Shown piece after piece: positions 12,707 through 25,633 of a stretch of 64,000 nucleotides of DNA (its first letter is position 1; every line of letters begins with the position of its first letter). The stretch is from contig CM064876.1 of assembly GCA_032719365.1 (NCBI GenBank), positions 59,639,864-59,703,863 of the forward strand. Direction: 5' to 3'. The notes beneath the pieces were generated by a model. It made no database searches. It was given only the letters and a program-made list of their open reading frames with translations, and was not told where the DNA came from. This DNA is from Prinsepia uniflora (Eukaryota; Streptophyta; Magnoliopsida; Rosales; Rosaceae). The position numbers were made by a program, and so were the translations under genes.

Positions 12707-15700
12707 ATGGCAGGAGGAGAGTTGCGAGCACCGATCTTCGATGGTGGCAATTACGAGTTCTGGAGCATCAAGATGAAGACGATTCTTCGAGCTCATGATC
12801 TATGGGAGTATGTTGATGTCGGCCTGAATGAAGAACGAGATGAAGCAGGAGTGGTGCTGAATCAGCCAATGCGGGCTGATTATATCAGAAATGCAAAGGC
12901 TCTGGGAATGATCCAACTGTCTGTAGCAGATTCTATTTTCTCTAAAATCAGGAATGAAGGATCAGCTAAGGGTGCCTGGGATATGTTAAGACGAGAATAC
13001 AGAGGCGATTTGAAGGTGAGAGCTGTTAAACTCCAGTCCCTCAGACGCGATTTTGAATACACCCGGATGAAAGAAGATGAATCATTAAGTACTTATCTGT
13101 CTAGACTCTTTGACACTATAAATGAAATGAAAACTTATGGTGAAAACATTTCTGAAAGAAGGATAGCACAGAAGATTCTAATTAGTCTAACTAAAAGTTA
13201 TGATTTGATTGTGTCGATCATTGAAGAAACTAGAGACCTGGATACCATTATTGTTGAGGATGTTGTTGCCTCAATAAGAGCATATGATCAGAGACATGAG
13301 AGACACTCAGGTGTAGATGAGAAAGCTTTTGCAAGCTTGACCGTGAGTAACAAGCATGGCAGTGCTAGAAATGACGGATCACAGGGTTCAACTCATCAGT
13401 TTTCAAAAGGAAACAGAAATTGGAATCAGAAATCCAATTCATGGAAATCTTATCATCATCATCAGAACTAAAATTTCACAAGGAGAGAAAAGACACGGAA
13501 AAGGATGTTCTGTAAACCATGTGATAGATATCACTTTGGTGAATGCTGGCACAAGGACAAATCTGTGCCTAAAGTAAAATGCTACAATTGTCAACGTTTT
13601 GGACACATGTCAAGGGAGTGTCCTGAACCAAACAAGGCAGGAAAGTCTGCCACAGTAAACCTAGCAAAGGAAGTGACAGAAACCACAGAAACCCTGTTCT
13701 ATGCATGTAATGCTGCATCTGTAAAGGAAGATGATCAAGTGTGGTATGTGGACAGTGCATGCAGTAATCACATGACTACACAGGAATCAATGCTGAGAGA
13801 TATTGATAGGGATGTAACAGTGAAGGTGAAGATGGGAAATGGTGAGCTTGTAAGAGCTGCAGGAAAGGGAACACTAGTCATACAAACCAAGCAGGGTGAA
13901 AGACAAATCAGAGATGTCATGTTGCTACCAGGCCTAGAAGAAAACCTACTTAGTGTGGGACAGATGTTAGAACATGGCTATTATCTGTTTTTTGGTGATG
14001 GCATAGTGGATATATTTGGAGACATGGAGATGAAGGATAGGGTTGCTAGAGTACCTATGACAAAGAATCGATGTTTTCCACTCATTTTGGAAAGCATCAA
14101 TTCTTTAGCAATGAAGACTGTGGTGCTGGAGGATGCAGGACTATGGCACAAACGTTATGGACACCTTAACTATGCTAGTCTGAAGACTTTGCAACAGAAA
14201 AATCTTGTTGTGGGGTTACCTAGACTAACAGGTCAAGGGAGTGCAGTATGTGAAGGATGTGTGATGGGTAAGCAACATGTTGAAATGTTTGACAAGGAGA
14301 AAGCATGGAGAGCCACCATTCCTTAGGACCTGATCCACACAGATATTTGTGGACCAATGCAGGAGAAAACTCAGGTGGAAACAGGTATTTTCTGACTTTC
14401 ATTGATGATTGCACAAGAATGTGTTGGGTGTACTTTCTCCTGAACAAGTCAGGTGCACTACATGTGTTTAAAAAGTTTAAAGCAATGGTGGAATTGCAAA
14501 GTGGATATAAGATAAAGCAGATAAGAAGTGATAGGGGAGGTGAGTATCTCTCAAAGGAATTTGAAGAGTTCTGTGATCTCAGTGGCATCAAGAGACAACT
14601 GACAGTGGCCTATTCTCCCCAACAAAATAGGGTGGTTGAAAGGAAGAACAGGATCATTGTCGAAATGGCCAGGACTATGATGCATGCTAAGGGGATTCCT
14701 TACAAGTTCTGGGGAGAAGCTGTTTACACAGCTGTGTACCTACAAAATCGATGTCCTACTAAAGCAGTGGCTGAGAAAACACCATTTGAGAAGTTTTGTG
14801 GGAGGAGACCAGGAGTGAAGCATCTGAGAGTGTTTGGTGCTCTATGCTATGCCCATGTCCCTGGTCGGCTTAGACAGAAGCTGGATGAGAAGAGTTCAAA
14901 GTGTGTGTTCATGGGGTATGGAAGTTGTGAGAAGGGCTACAGATTGTACAACTTGCAAACTGAGAAGATGGTGATATCCAGAAGTGTTGTGTTTGATGAA
15001 AATGCTCAGTGGGATTGGAGTGATGCAAATAGGTGTACTACAGGATCAAGTTCTATGAAAAATGGTGCAGGATACAGTCTGGAATTCAGTGGTTCTGTAT
15101 CTGACCCTCAAGATGAAGGTCCAACAGTGATTGAACAAGAAAATCAGATGCAGACTGAAGATGCACATTCAGGATCTGAGTCCTCAAGTAAAACTCCTGT
15201 GAAATATAGGAGCATTGATGACATTTATGCACGATGTCATATGAGTTTCATAGAAACAGAAACTTATGAAGAGGCTGCAAAAGATAAAGTGTGGAAAGCA
15301 GCTATGGAAACTGAACTCAGTATGATCAACAAGAATGGTACTTGGGACCTAGTTGACAGACCAGTGGATAAACCCATTATTGGAGTAAAATGGGTGTATA
15401 AAACCAAGCTGAACTTGGATGGTTCAGTTCAAAAACACAAGGCAAGGCTAGTTGCAAAAGGGTATGCACAAAATCCTAGAATTGACTTTAATGAGACGTT
15501 TGCCCCAGTAGCAAGACTGGACACAATCAGAACTCTGATTGCACTTGCAGCACAAAAGAGTTGGAAGTTATACCAACTAGATGTGAAGTCTGCATTCCTA
15601 AATGGAAATCTTGAAGAAGAAGTCTATACTGAACAACCTGAAGGTTATGTGGTTCAAGAGGAAGAAGGAAAAGTGTATAGACTCAAGAAGGCATTGTATG

Positions 15701-16820
15701 GGTTGAAGCAGGCCCCTAGGGCTTAGTATGGTGAGATAGACTCATTTCTATCTCAGTGTGGTTATGTCAAGAGTGCTAGTGAGGCCACTCTGTATGTGAA
15801 AACATCAAGCAATGGAGGGATCCTCATTGTCTCAATCTATGTAGATGATATTATCTACACAGGATCCAGTGAGACTTTGATGCAGGAATTCAAGTCTGAA
15901 ATGATGGGGAAGTATGAGATGACTGATTTGGGGCTGTTGCATCATTTTCTGGGAATGAGTGTAATTCAGACAGACAGAAGCATCTTCATACACCAAAGAA
16001 AATATGCAGCCACTCTACTTGAGAGATTTGGATTAAAGGATTGTAAACCAGTGAGTACACCACTGGTTCCAGGTGATAAGTTGAGGAAGGATGATGGAAG
16101 TGAGCCGGCAGATGAACATCTCTACAGGAAACTTGTAGGGAGTTTGCTGTATCTAACAGCAACCAGACCAGATATCATGTATGCAGCAAGTGTGCTATCA
16201 AGATATATGCATGGTCCAACAAGCAAGCAGCTTGGAACAGCAAAGAGGGTTTTAAGATATGTTCAAGGAACAATTTCCTATGGAATTGAGTATGTCAAAG
16301 GCAAAGTCTCTACTCTGGTTGGATTTTGTGACAGTGACTGGGGAGGTTCTAAAGATGATTCAAGAAGCACTTCAGGCGTGCTTCAGGATATGCTTTCACC
16401 ATGGGAAGTGGGGTGTTCTCTTGGGCATCTGTGAAACAAAGCAGTGTTGCTTTGTCCACAGCAGAGGCAGAATACATCAGTGCAGCAGAAGCTACTACAC
16501 AGGCAATTTGGCTAAGATTTGTTCTAAAGGATTTTGGAGAAGAGCAAGGGGAGCCTACTACTCTACTTTGTGACAATATGTCGGCCATTGCAATTGCAAA
16601 GAATCCTGTGTTTCATCAGAAGACAAAACACATCTCTAGAAGATATCATTTTATCAGAGAGGCTTTGCAGGAAAACAAAATCACTTTGTTATATTGCAGG
16701 ACTGAAGATCAGCTTGCTGATATCTTCACAAAAGCCTTACCTAAAGACAGGCTTGGGAAACTAAGACTACTTCTAGGTGTCAAACCAGCTTCTAGCTTAG
16801 AGGGGAGTGTTGATGACTAA
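12707..16820 (+). pseudogene. Copia gag-pol polyprotein, disrupted
   Basis: Gag (12707-13471) starts MAGGELRAPIFDGGNYEFW. A CCHC knuckle CYNCQRFGHMSREC starts at 13580. Protease: VWYVDSACSNHM (about 13740). Integrase: zinc-finger region WHKRYGHLN...CEGC (about 14143-14262) and core with TDICGP, IDDC and SDRGGEY. RT: YVDD at 15838-15849. RNase H: STAEAEY near 16455. Lesions: in-frame TAA at 13469-13471; TAG at 14324-14326; a frameshift at about 14355-14375; TAG at 15724-15726, where copia RTs have Trp (QAPRAW); and an 11-bp tandem duplication at 16370-16387 that shifts frame. The last frame ends at TAA 16818-16820, 13 bp into the 3' LTR. Autonomous protein production looks impossible. Confidence 0.95.
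16799..16807 (+). promoter_or_regulatory. Copia polypurine tract
   Basis: AGAGGGGAG directly before the 3' LTR start TGTTG; expected primer site for plus-strand synthesis. Confidence 0.88.
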
Positions 16821-17358
16821 GCTGCTAAGCTGGTATGACTCAACTAGTAGCACGTGGAAGACAGAAAGCAGAAGAAAGTGTGTGTGCTGAGGTGGATAAC
16901 AGATTCATCCTCCATTGTGTGTGTGTTAGTTCACATGTGTAGTCTAGATTCTAGAGATGCCAAGTGTCCTAATGTGAGTGGCTAGAATTGAGTCATGCTT
17001 TGTGTGTGTAACTGAATTCAAGTGTGAGAGTGATGTAAAATACTAAGTGTGATTCATATCAGTCATTATTGTGAATGTAATCAAAATATACGTGAAGTTT
17101 CTCTCAGAATTGTGAGTGTGACCATCAAATCTGTGCTAGGCATTTTCACAAACACTTTGAGTGCATTGCATCGTGCACTGATCATCATTCACATTCATCA
17201 TTGATTCACAATCCAAACAACAATCAAAACAGAGTTTAATCAGTCCATTCATCAACCTAAACTAGTCACGGGCTACTCCCGATTCAATCAGGTTCAGCTA
17301 GTGTGTGAGTGTTGAGCTAGCAAAGAGAATCATACCTGCAGTCGTCTGGTTTCCAAGA
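16808..17358 (+). repeat. Copia 3' LTR
   Basis: Begins TGTTGATGAC and ends TTTCCA (17355) or TTTCCAAGA (17358), followed by AT-rich flank. One base shorter than the 5' LTR. Confidence 0.93.
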
Positions 17359-18820
17359 AAAAGTCTTACTATGTGACATCTTTATTTAGTGAAAACTCAA
17401 GCTAGGGCAGCACCTCATCCAACCATTTTTTCCTAGTCTGTGTGTGGAGGTCATGTCATGCCAGATCGTGACATGGTAACTATAGTGTGGGGTGGAGGTG
17501 GAGGTGAAAAGGAGGAAGGGGAGGGCGCGGTGACGGTGGTGATTATGGGGTAATGGCGCTAATAGGATGGTTGTGGGGTAGCAACATCGGTAATCATGAA
17601 CAATGGGGGTGGCAGTGGCTATGGTGGCAATGATAAGGTGGTGGTGAGAGTGGCTGAAATTATGGTGATGGTGGCGGCGTCGTCAGTGGTGGTTACAATA
17701 GTGATGAGGTGGGGTGGAGATGTCGGTGGCCGTCGTGGTAGTGGTGGTTGTGGTAGTGGTGAGGATGGTTGTAGTATGGGGTGATGAAGGGGTGGCGGTG
17801 GCACCCACAGTGGATGTGGTGGCAATAATGATGGAGGTAGTGGTTGGGTAAGGGTTGGTGGTAGTGTGATGGTGGTGGAGGTGGAGGTGGTGGTGGTGAT
17901 GATGATGTATGTGGTAGTATCGAGGTGGTGGCAGGGTGGTAATGGTGGAAGTCGTGATGGGGTAATGGTCATAGGGGTGGTTCCTAGAGGGGTGGTGGTG
18001 TTAGAGATGATGGTGGTGGCGATTGTAGTAGTGGTGGTAGTGGTGACGATGGTGGTCATTGTGGTGATAGTGGCGATGATAGAGGTGATGGCGGTGGTGG
18101 TGATGATAACTATAATAATATTGTGGTGATGATGATTATAGTAATATCATGGTGACTTTTTACTTAATATTGTATGTATTTTATTTCTTCATTTTTTTGG
18201 GTTTTATATATTTTAAAATTCAAAAAATAATAATTTGTTTTATAAAACTTAAACAAAATATTTTATCTTATGTTTTCATTTTCTAAATTCATTTTTCAAA
18301 ATAAGTTACCAAACGTATTTGACAATTACTTTTAAATTTGAAAAATAAAAAACTATTTTGTAAAACGATACCCAACCAGCCCTTACTTTCTCCATCGTGA
18401 ATTTAATTTCTTGCAATAGGCATTTGATAGTACAATTGAATTTTGACAACAATGGGCACAATATGCAAAGGACTAAATATTGAATTGAAAGAGAATGAAC
18501 TAAAACAATCAAATCCTCAGTCTGCAAGTGTTTGGCCAAAATTAACGACTTTAGAGCCTAACTATTCTGAAGGAAAGAAAAAGACGAATAAGACAAAAAG
18601 GAAGGCTTGGAAAGGAAAAAAAAAAAACTTTTGCCTATGAAGTCGACTTACAATATTAAAAGAGAGAAAATGGTTATCATCATCTTTGAAATTTGCATTA
18701 ATTTTAACTATCTTTAAATTTATTATTAGTGGTAGATATCCCTAAAATATGTCTAAACGGACAATGACAATCTTTCCACTAAATTTCTATTGTTCGTTGT
18801 TCAGATATTCATTGACGGTT
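17359..18820. repeat. Non-genic DNA with a GGT/GTG-rich low-complexity tract (about 17,480-18,140)
   Basis: The tract is about 660 bp of imperfect GTGGTGATG-type trinucleotide repeats, with almost all the G on the plus strand. It yields spurious Val/Gly/Met ORFs on plus and Thr/Pro ORFs on minus. From 18,140 to 18,820 the DNA is AT-rich with no recognised feature. Confidence 0.8.
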
Positions 18821-19132
18821 TGTAACAACCTGTATTTTCAATTAGAAATTTTTCAAAAATTATTCTAAGAAATGACGAATTTACCCTTAATTGTATAAGA
18901 GGCCCGAAAGTCAAATTTTTCGGCAAAACTTTTTTTTAAGTTTTTTTTTATATAATTGCATATATCTCAAACTCACAAATTCGTAGACAGACGGCACACC
19001 AGAATCATAATTCGAATGAAACATTTACAGATGTATAACATTTGTGTACATATAGTTATAAGGGCATTTGGTCGCTTGGAGGTGACTCAGCACCTCATAT
19101 TTACTTACATATTCTAATAACTCTATACATAC
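18821..19132 (+). repeat. Degenerate 5' fragment of a related gypsy LTR
   Basis: Starts TGTAACAACCTG and then follows, with many changes, the order of words found at the start of the young LTRs: a TTACCC block, an AGTCAAATTTTT block, GTAGACAGACGGCACACC (compare ATAGACAGGTGGCACGTCC), then AAGGGCATTTGGTC. Probably an old, eroded copy, truncated before or within 25,629+. Confidence 0.5.
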
Positions 19133-19610
19133 TGTAACGACCCGTCCCGGAATTCGGGATTAGATTAGTAACTAACCATGATTAATGGTGGTTAATCGGT
19201 GATTAGTTGGGTGGATTCGGACGAACGGTGCAAAATGACCGTTTTGCCCCTGGTTGTGGACAAAACGTTGACTTTTTATTCGGGCGGTCAAATGGACCTT
19301 GCCCGATGACCGTGACGTAGTTTGGGACGTCACGAGTTCATAGACAGGTGGCACGTCCGATTCGGACGAACAGGGTGAAAGTTATGACGTGCGGAAATCC
19401 AGGGGCATTATCGTAAATTGGACGTTATAAGGGGAAAAAGTTAACTTTTTGTTTGACAATTGATATCCATATGACTCGATGACTGTTATGTTCGTCTCGA
19501 CGTCCTGAGTACAACGACGGGCAGCACACGTCAATCGGAGTTCGAATGACCAAGTTGCGGGTCTAGATTGCTTGAGGGCATTTTGGTAAATTGTCAATTG
19601 AGGGCAAAAT

Positions 19611-22600
19611 TGACACGACCCATCCCAATCCCCCCGGGATTACCATGGAATGTGACGTGCTCCCGTCTGACAAGAGGTGTCGGACAAGGGATAACCTGTT
19701 GCCATTGCCCAACCGGGCTTCCAGAGTGCGTAAGGATCGATGGAGGAGGTGTATGATGTCCCAGTCTCTGCCGCAGTCATATCCGGAATCAACCTGAAGG
19801 GCATTAAAAACAAAAGCTGTGAGTGGACGAAAATAAACAAGTCTGCTTAAAACATTTATAAGACATTTATGCCCCTCAGTAAAATCATATGCATGCACCA
19901 AAACCAATAATCCCATATTTATTTAGAAATAACCATTAGGGCCTTAGCCCGGAAACCAAAGCATAGTTTCAATTTCCAAAAGTAAATCCAAGAGTTATTT
20001 CATAATCCAGTAATATGAACCATAAGACATATAATATAAACCATAACCATTATTTTAGCCACTGCACGATACACTCCAATCCGACATCCCTGATGTCTGA
20101 CGTCCCTGACGTCAATAAGGTCACAATCACAAGGCTACGCGTGCCACTCGGGTCTCAATTTCCGAGTTCAATCCCCGAACCCCGTTCGGGTACAGCATCC
20201 CCGATGCTTAGCGTCATAGACGCTGGACGTACTAGACGTCCGTGACCTCTCCGGGGTACCTCATCCGGAGGAGACAATATAATATGGAAGGATCTATACA
20301 GTGCAGTACTAAATACATTTTATTGATATCCACATGCAAAACATATAGGTATACATAGATAAAATCCGAACCGATCGTTACGTTTCATCAAACGGGTCTC
20401 ATGCCCAAATACCGTGAAACGTGCCATAACCGAAATATCATCAAAACCATTTATTGATTCCAGCATGTGAACATATATAAAATGTAAACCATAAAACATT
20501 TATTCAATTCCATTTTAGGGTCCCCGACCCGCAATCGTATGTAGAAATCAACTGGGCCCCTGGCCCGATTTCACAAGTTAACTGGGCCCCTGGCCCGATC
20601 CACATGTTAACTGGGCCCCTGGCCCGATTTCATAGTTCAACTGGGCCCCTGGCCCGATTTTACATTATTCAAGTTCGTAACCGTTTCATGAAATCATATC
20701 CAACCACATTTATGGAAATCGGTGCAAATTCAGAAAACCTCGGTTTACGTGCAAATACGTAATTCACCTCAAAATACGTGAAATCATTTTAAATTCACCG
20801 ATATCCAAAGTAAATCATTTAATCATAATTATAACAATCATAAAACAGTTATGCATACATCGAATTTATGAAACCAATGTCCACTCACAGACCGTTTAAC
20901 CGAGCGCCTCGATACGCGTGCCATAGGCCTTCCCGGGCCACACCACTATCACCGGGACTCTCAATCCTGTCCAAATCACATTAGAGGATTACTAACCCCT
21001 TCATTAACATTCTATCAAAGTCCCGTAATTTTCCCGAATTTTTAAGTATTTTTAAACTGGATTTAAAACCTTCGGACATCCCGAACAATAACGAAACGGG
21101 ATCCGACCGACACGAAACCAACGCTAAAATGTTCGTTACATTGTGTAGGACAAAAGTCATGTTGGAAGTTTCCCAAAATTACCTCACACGCGCCCCCACG
21201 CGCCGGTTGAACTCCCTGCGCTTGAAACTCACGCGCCGGGTACTGTTCACCGTCGTTCAACCCGAACGACTGGTAAACGGGTCGCCGTGACCCGCGGGCC
21301 AACCCGATCGGTTCTCCGCCGTTCCTTGATCATTTTCGACATGGTTTCCTCCTACAAGATCGTCTGAGTTAAACTAGGAGTTCTGTGGAAACAAAAACAA
21401 GGAACAACGTCAAGATCCTTACCTCCCCGATCGAGAAGCTCACGGCCAACTCCACCGTCGACTGCTCTCAGCTCCGACCACCATTCTCGATGAAAACGGT
21501 CCCAATAGACTCGTTTCATCCTCTGAGTCATCATCCTGGTTACTAGATCGATCGAAAGACAGTAAAACCCATCCTGCCATTTTAGACCCGAGAATCGGAC
21601 TCACGGGTTTAGGGCCTACCTCGCCGCCGTGGTCACCACCGTGGCCACCGCAACGCCTGGAATGATCACAGGAACATCCATCACCCTTCAACACGATCAC
21701 AACCAGTCTACATCGACATTCCCAATTTTGAGTTTTTCGGGCCTCCCCTGTTTTCCCTTCCACCGTCATCTCCGCCGGCTTCCGCCGTCTCCCATCGTGC
21801 CCAGCTCACAGCAGTCATCCCACAACCCTCCGCACGATCCCATGGATACAGATATGGTGGTGGTGTGCAGTGTGAGCCGTGTACATGCTCACAGGTTTGA
21901 GAGAAATGAGAGTGAGAGGATGTAGTCTGATACAATTAAAGAGAGAGGGGGAACATAATCAACGGCCCAGATTCAATCTCACCAATGAGATTAAAGGTCC
22001 AGATTAAAAGATGCAATAAGTGGGAATTCTTTATATTTTTTTATTCCAATAATTTAATCCAATCCCACCAATCCAGATCTGAGTTCATAATTAAAGGTTA
22101 GTGGTCCACGTGTCCCACTCAGAATCCCAGACCAATCAGAAAATGCCACGTGTCCCCCGCCTCGTAATGCGTGCATAACGAACCCAAACTTCCGTGACCC
22201 ATAACTTCGTCGTCGAATCTCCGATTTCGGCGTGCCGCCTGTCGTTGGATTCGCATCGACGAAACCTACGTAACGGTCCTTGGCCCTCGGCCATCGGACA
22301 TCCTGGTCAAAAAGTCAACATTTGCCCCTATTTCGTCCAAATTACGAAAACGCCCCTGAACTTCCGCACATCATAACTTTTACCACGAACGTCGGAATCG
22401 AACGTGCCACCTGTCTATGAACTCGTGACGTCCCGAACTACGTCACGGTCATCGGTCAAAGTCCATTTGACCATCCGAAATAAAAGTCAACGTTTTACCC
22501 ACGCCTAGGGGCAAAACGGTCATTTTGCACAATTCGTCCGAAATCGCCCAACTAATCCCAGATTAGTAAATCACAATTAAATATTATTAAATCCCGATAT

Positions 22601-22618
22601 TCGGGACGGGTCGTTATA
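19611..22618 (-). mobile_element. Gypsy solo LTR S2 (reverse), nested in S1; TSD AAAAT
   Basis: On the plus strand it starts TGACACGACCC at 19611 and ends GGGTCGTTATA at 22618 (family consensus GGGTCGTTACA, so one terminal base has mutated). Flanks are AAAAT at 19606-19610 and 22619-22623. Length 3008 bp. Small ORFs inside do not look coding. Confidence 0.93.
20554..20655 (-). repeat. Array of four 13-nt dyads in S2
   Basis: GGGCCCCTGGCCC occurs at 20554, 20584, 20613 and 20643, spaced 29-30 bp. Each is a short inverted repeat with arms GGGCC/GGCCC. A fifth, GGGTCCCCGACCC-like unit lies just before, near 20519-20530. Confidence 0.9.
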
Positions 22619-25600
22619 AAAATGGTAATTCAGCCTTGGGGACAGCCCTGGGACAGCCGTGCGCGGGTGGTTTCCCCTCAGAAAAACAGAGCATGGGCGG
22701 GGGAGAATTGTTTAGTTTGCCCAAGGAATTGTTGAATTCTTTTTACTTGATAATGGCTGAGTGGGAGAGTTGTTTAAGGACTTTGAGGTAGTGGCATAGG
22801 CTGGTGCAAACCCAGTGCACGGGGAGGATTAAACCATGACATTTTTGGGCGGTGCGGGAAACCCTTTGTGCAGAGAGACCAGAATGTCTTCCCACGGGTG
22901 TTGGCGTCGTGTGCGGTCATCAGAGTATGTGGGGGTGCTGGTACTTGGGTCTGAGAGTGCACATTCGTGGGTTGGTGTATTCAAACTGTGCGGGTGTCTC
23001 TGAGGGAAAAACAGAGTGTGAGTGATGGCTGGCCATTTTTCTACTAGAGCAACTCGAGTACGAGTTTGAGGCAGGGTGAGAGAGTGATTATAGTCGAGTG
23101 TGTTGGGTATGTGGGGATGCAGTGGATTGAACGAGTGGAACTGCACCCAGAAACCCGAAGCTCGTGTTTGGAAAATTCAAACTTGAATTCAAAATGTAGG
23201 TCGACCCATGGCAAATTAAGGCCTCATTTAGCCTCCTGGGGTTAAGTCGAGTCGATCCAAGGCGATTGGGAGGTGACTGGATGTTGTTACGGTTTCTGAT
23301 CGGACCTGGTGACCGGGAGGAAAATCGAGCATTGAGTTGTGGAATTGAAGGTAAGCTCTTGCAAAATTGATTTCAAAATCATCCTCAGAGTAAGTCTTCG
23401 ATGCTCCCTGGCCAGTTAATTGAAGGAAAACGGTGACGGTTTGCTGAACAGGAACGTTGAACCGTGATTGGGACAGGAGGTTAGTTGGTCTAGTTTTAGG
23501 CCGTGACGATTGAAATGGATGTCACTGACCCTTAATTATGTCCTTCACGATGTTATTTGAGGGTTCAATTGAAGAAAACAAGATGTTATTGGCAGGTTTT
23601 GAACCGGGTCACACACGCAGGTCGACGGCCCGTTTACTAAGGAAACAGGTGAAGGAGACGTACTGTAGCGGGAACTGTAGCAGGCGCGTGGGCTCACGCG
23701 CAGCCACTCACGGCGGCGTGTGAGGGCGCGTGGACCCGAATTTCAAGGTGAGTTCAACACGACTTTTGTCCTATACAATGTAATGAACATTTTAGTATTG
23801 GTTTCGAATTTATCGGACAACGTTTCGATGTGGTTTCGAGGGTCCGAAGATTTATGTTACGTTTGTAAATAATGATTAATTCCCGAAAAATTATGGGAAA
23901 TTAGTATGTTTTTATGTAAGCCCTTAGTGACACTAAAGTATGTTTTCGGGCAGGATTTGAAATTTTTGGAAAATATCGAAAATTACGGAAATGCGTGCGG
24001 CGCGGGAAAACGAGCTTATTGAACGGTGTGTGAGTGGACGTTGCTTTCAAATTTAATGCATGCATAAATTATTTCTATGATTTTATGATTATGATTATAA
24101 GTTATGATTGATTTTGGTTTCCGTATTTATACGTATTCAATTCCCATATTTATACGTATTTTTACTATACATGTGAAATTACACGTATTTCGAGACTATG
24201 GTCACTCGTGTGCTTAATGATGGTTTAATAAAAGAAGTTATATGAAATGGGTGTAAAATGATTTAAGAAGGTTGTTTATGATTTGCGAGTGTGACTTACG
24301 ATTTTGACACGTTTTTCGAGAATATTCCGGATTTGCACGTTTTACGAGATTTTGAATATGTTGAGATTGGACCGTGATTTTGGTGATTATGATTGTGGTT
24401 TTGATGTTTTGATAATGAGATTTGAGAAATGAAGTGATTTCAAGGAATTAAAACGGATTTTGAAAAAAGGCGATTTCGGGCTTGATGCTCGGGGCATAAA
24501 AGTAATTTTAACGAACGAGATTTCGGTTTTCGGAAATTTAAAGCGGATTCTTGGTTTGGGTTCGGGATGATGCTTCCGGATTCCGGCTTACGGAATCATT
24601 GTTGCGAATTCGAATTCGGGAATGAAAAAGGATTTAATAAAGTGATTTGGTATGATTGTGCATGCCCCGTGTTTAATGATGATTTGAACATGCTCTGTGA
24701 AGTAAGGTTTGGGAATTTGAATGTGGAAACTCGGACCATGGGTCCTGTTGTGAAAAATGTGATTTTGGGATGGATCCCACGTTGTCGTGATTGATAAATG
24801 TTTTGGGGTTTAAAGACCCGTTGAAAACTGTTTTGGGTTTAAAGACCTGGTGCTATTGCTGGAGCACATTTTGAGTTTAAAGACTCGGTTAATTGATGAC
24901 AGGGGAGGGCCCTTAATGAGTTTAAAGACTCGTGAGTTTAAAGACTCGGTTACTGTGATACCCCCGAGGCCTATTGATTATGTTGTGAGTTTAAAGACTC
25001 GTTGATATCCCGGGATGGTCTGTCTATGCGCATGGTTTTGAGTTTAAAGACTCGGTCGCGCTTGATATCCAGCAAAATGATTGACTTGTGATTTATTGAT
25101 GATTTCTGATGTTTCGATTGAGTTGGGCAGTGGCCCGGTATATGGTTGTTGGTTTTGGATCATGTTGTGCATTTAGTTTGATTCGTGGTTTTGGGTTGAG
25201 GCCCGGTGTTTATGATTGCGGGCTAAGACCCGATGGTTGAGAAAGGAAAAATGATTTTGAGGTTCATACGAGTTTTTCCTTATGTTGAAATTTGATACAC
25301 AGTTTTTCGTATGTGGAAAATCTTAACCGATTTGCGAAATGACTTTTGTATGCATGCATTCTTTTTTACACGGAGGGTAAAAACGTTTGTTGTAACTGTT
25401 TTGCTAAACTGATTTATTTTTGTCCACTCACATCTTTTGGTTTTTATTGACCCTCCAGGTCGTGGTGCGTTGTTCGAGGCTGTACGATGGGCGGAGGCAT
25501 GAGTAAGTACGTGTGGCTATCCCTGGTTTGACAAGTACTGAGGGTAACTTGGGATTTTCAGTCATCTTGCCAGACGGGAGCAGGACCGGGCACGGTTATC

Positions 25601-25633
25601 GATGCCCCTTTCGGGGGCGGTCCTGTCACATAC

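Larger units (their letters stand above)
12097..17358 (+). mobile_element. Ty1/copia LTR retrotransposon, full length but coding-defective
   Basis: Complete layout: 5' LTR, PBS, gag-pol in copia order (protease, integrase, reverse transcriptase, RNase H), PPT, 3' LTR. The left end is clear (TGTTGATGAC, preceded in the 3' copy by a PPT). The right end is uncertain by 3 bp, because both LTRs share sequence up to TTTCCAAGA. Flanks are AAAAC (left) and AAAAG or AGAAA (right), so no perfect target duplication can be claimed. The clade is not resolved. Confidence 0.95.
19133..25628 (+). mobile_element. Gypsy solo LTR S1 (forward), interrupted by S2; TSD CATAC
   Basis: Starts TGTAACGACCCGTCCCGG at 19133 and ends GGTCCTGTCA at 25628. 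Flanked by CATAC at 19128-19132 and 25629-25633. Without the insertion and its TSD it is about 3.48 kb, longer than its relatives. It carries GAGTTTAAAGACTC dyads at about 24873-25055, the long-range pair GTGAGTGGAC (24030) and GTCCACTCAC (25422), and a terminal hairpin with GCCCC/GGGGC arms. No internal region remains, so it arose by LTR-LTR recombination. Confidence 0.93.

Noticed and set aside
14324..14380. Programmed frameshift between copia gag and pol
   Set aside because: The shift lies inside integrase next to a stop, and further stops follow; it is a lesion.
17619..18059. 146-aa minus-strand ORF rich in Thr and Pro
   Set aside because: Translation of the GGT/GTG low-complexity tract; no domain or gene structure.
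20554..20655. CRISPR-like array: short repeats at 29-30-bp steps
   Set aside because: Plant nuclear context inside an LTR, repeats only 13 nt, no cas genes; spacer sequences resemble each other. Kept as a dyad array instead.
19611..22618. TIR DNA transposon (TGACA...TGTAACG-like ends, 5-bp TSD)
   Set aside because: The same sequence flanks a gag-pol ORF with PBS and PPT at 40,450-51,021, so it is a solo LTR.
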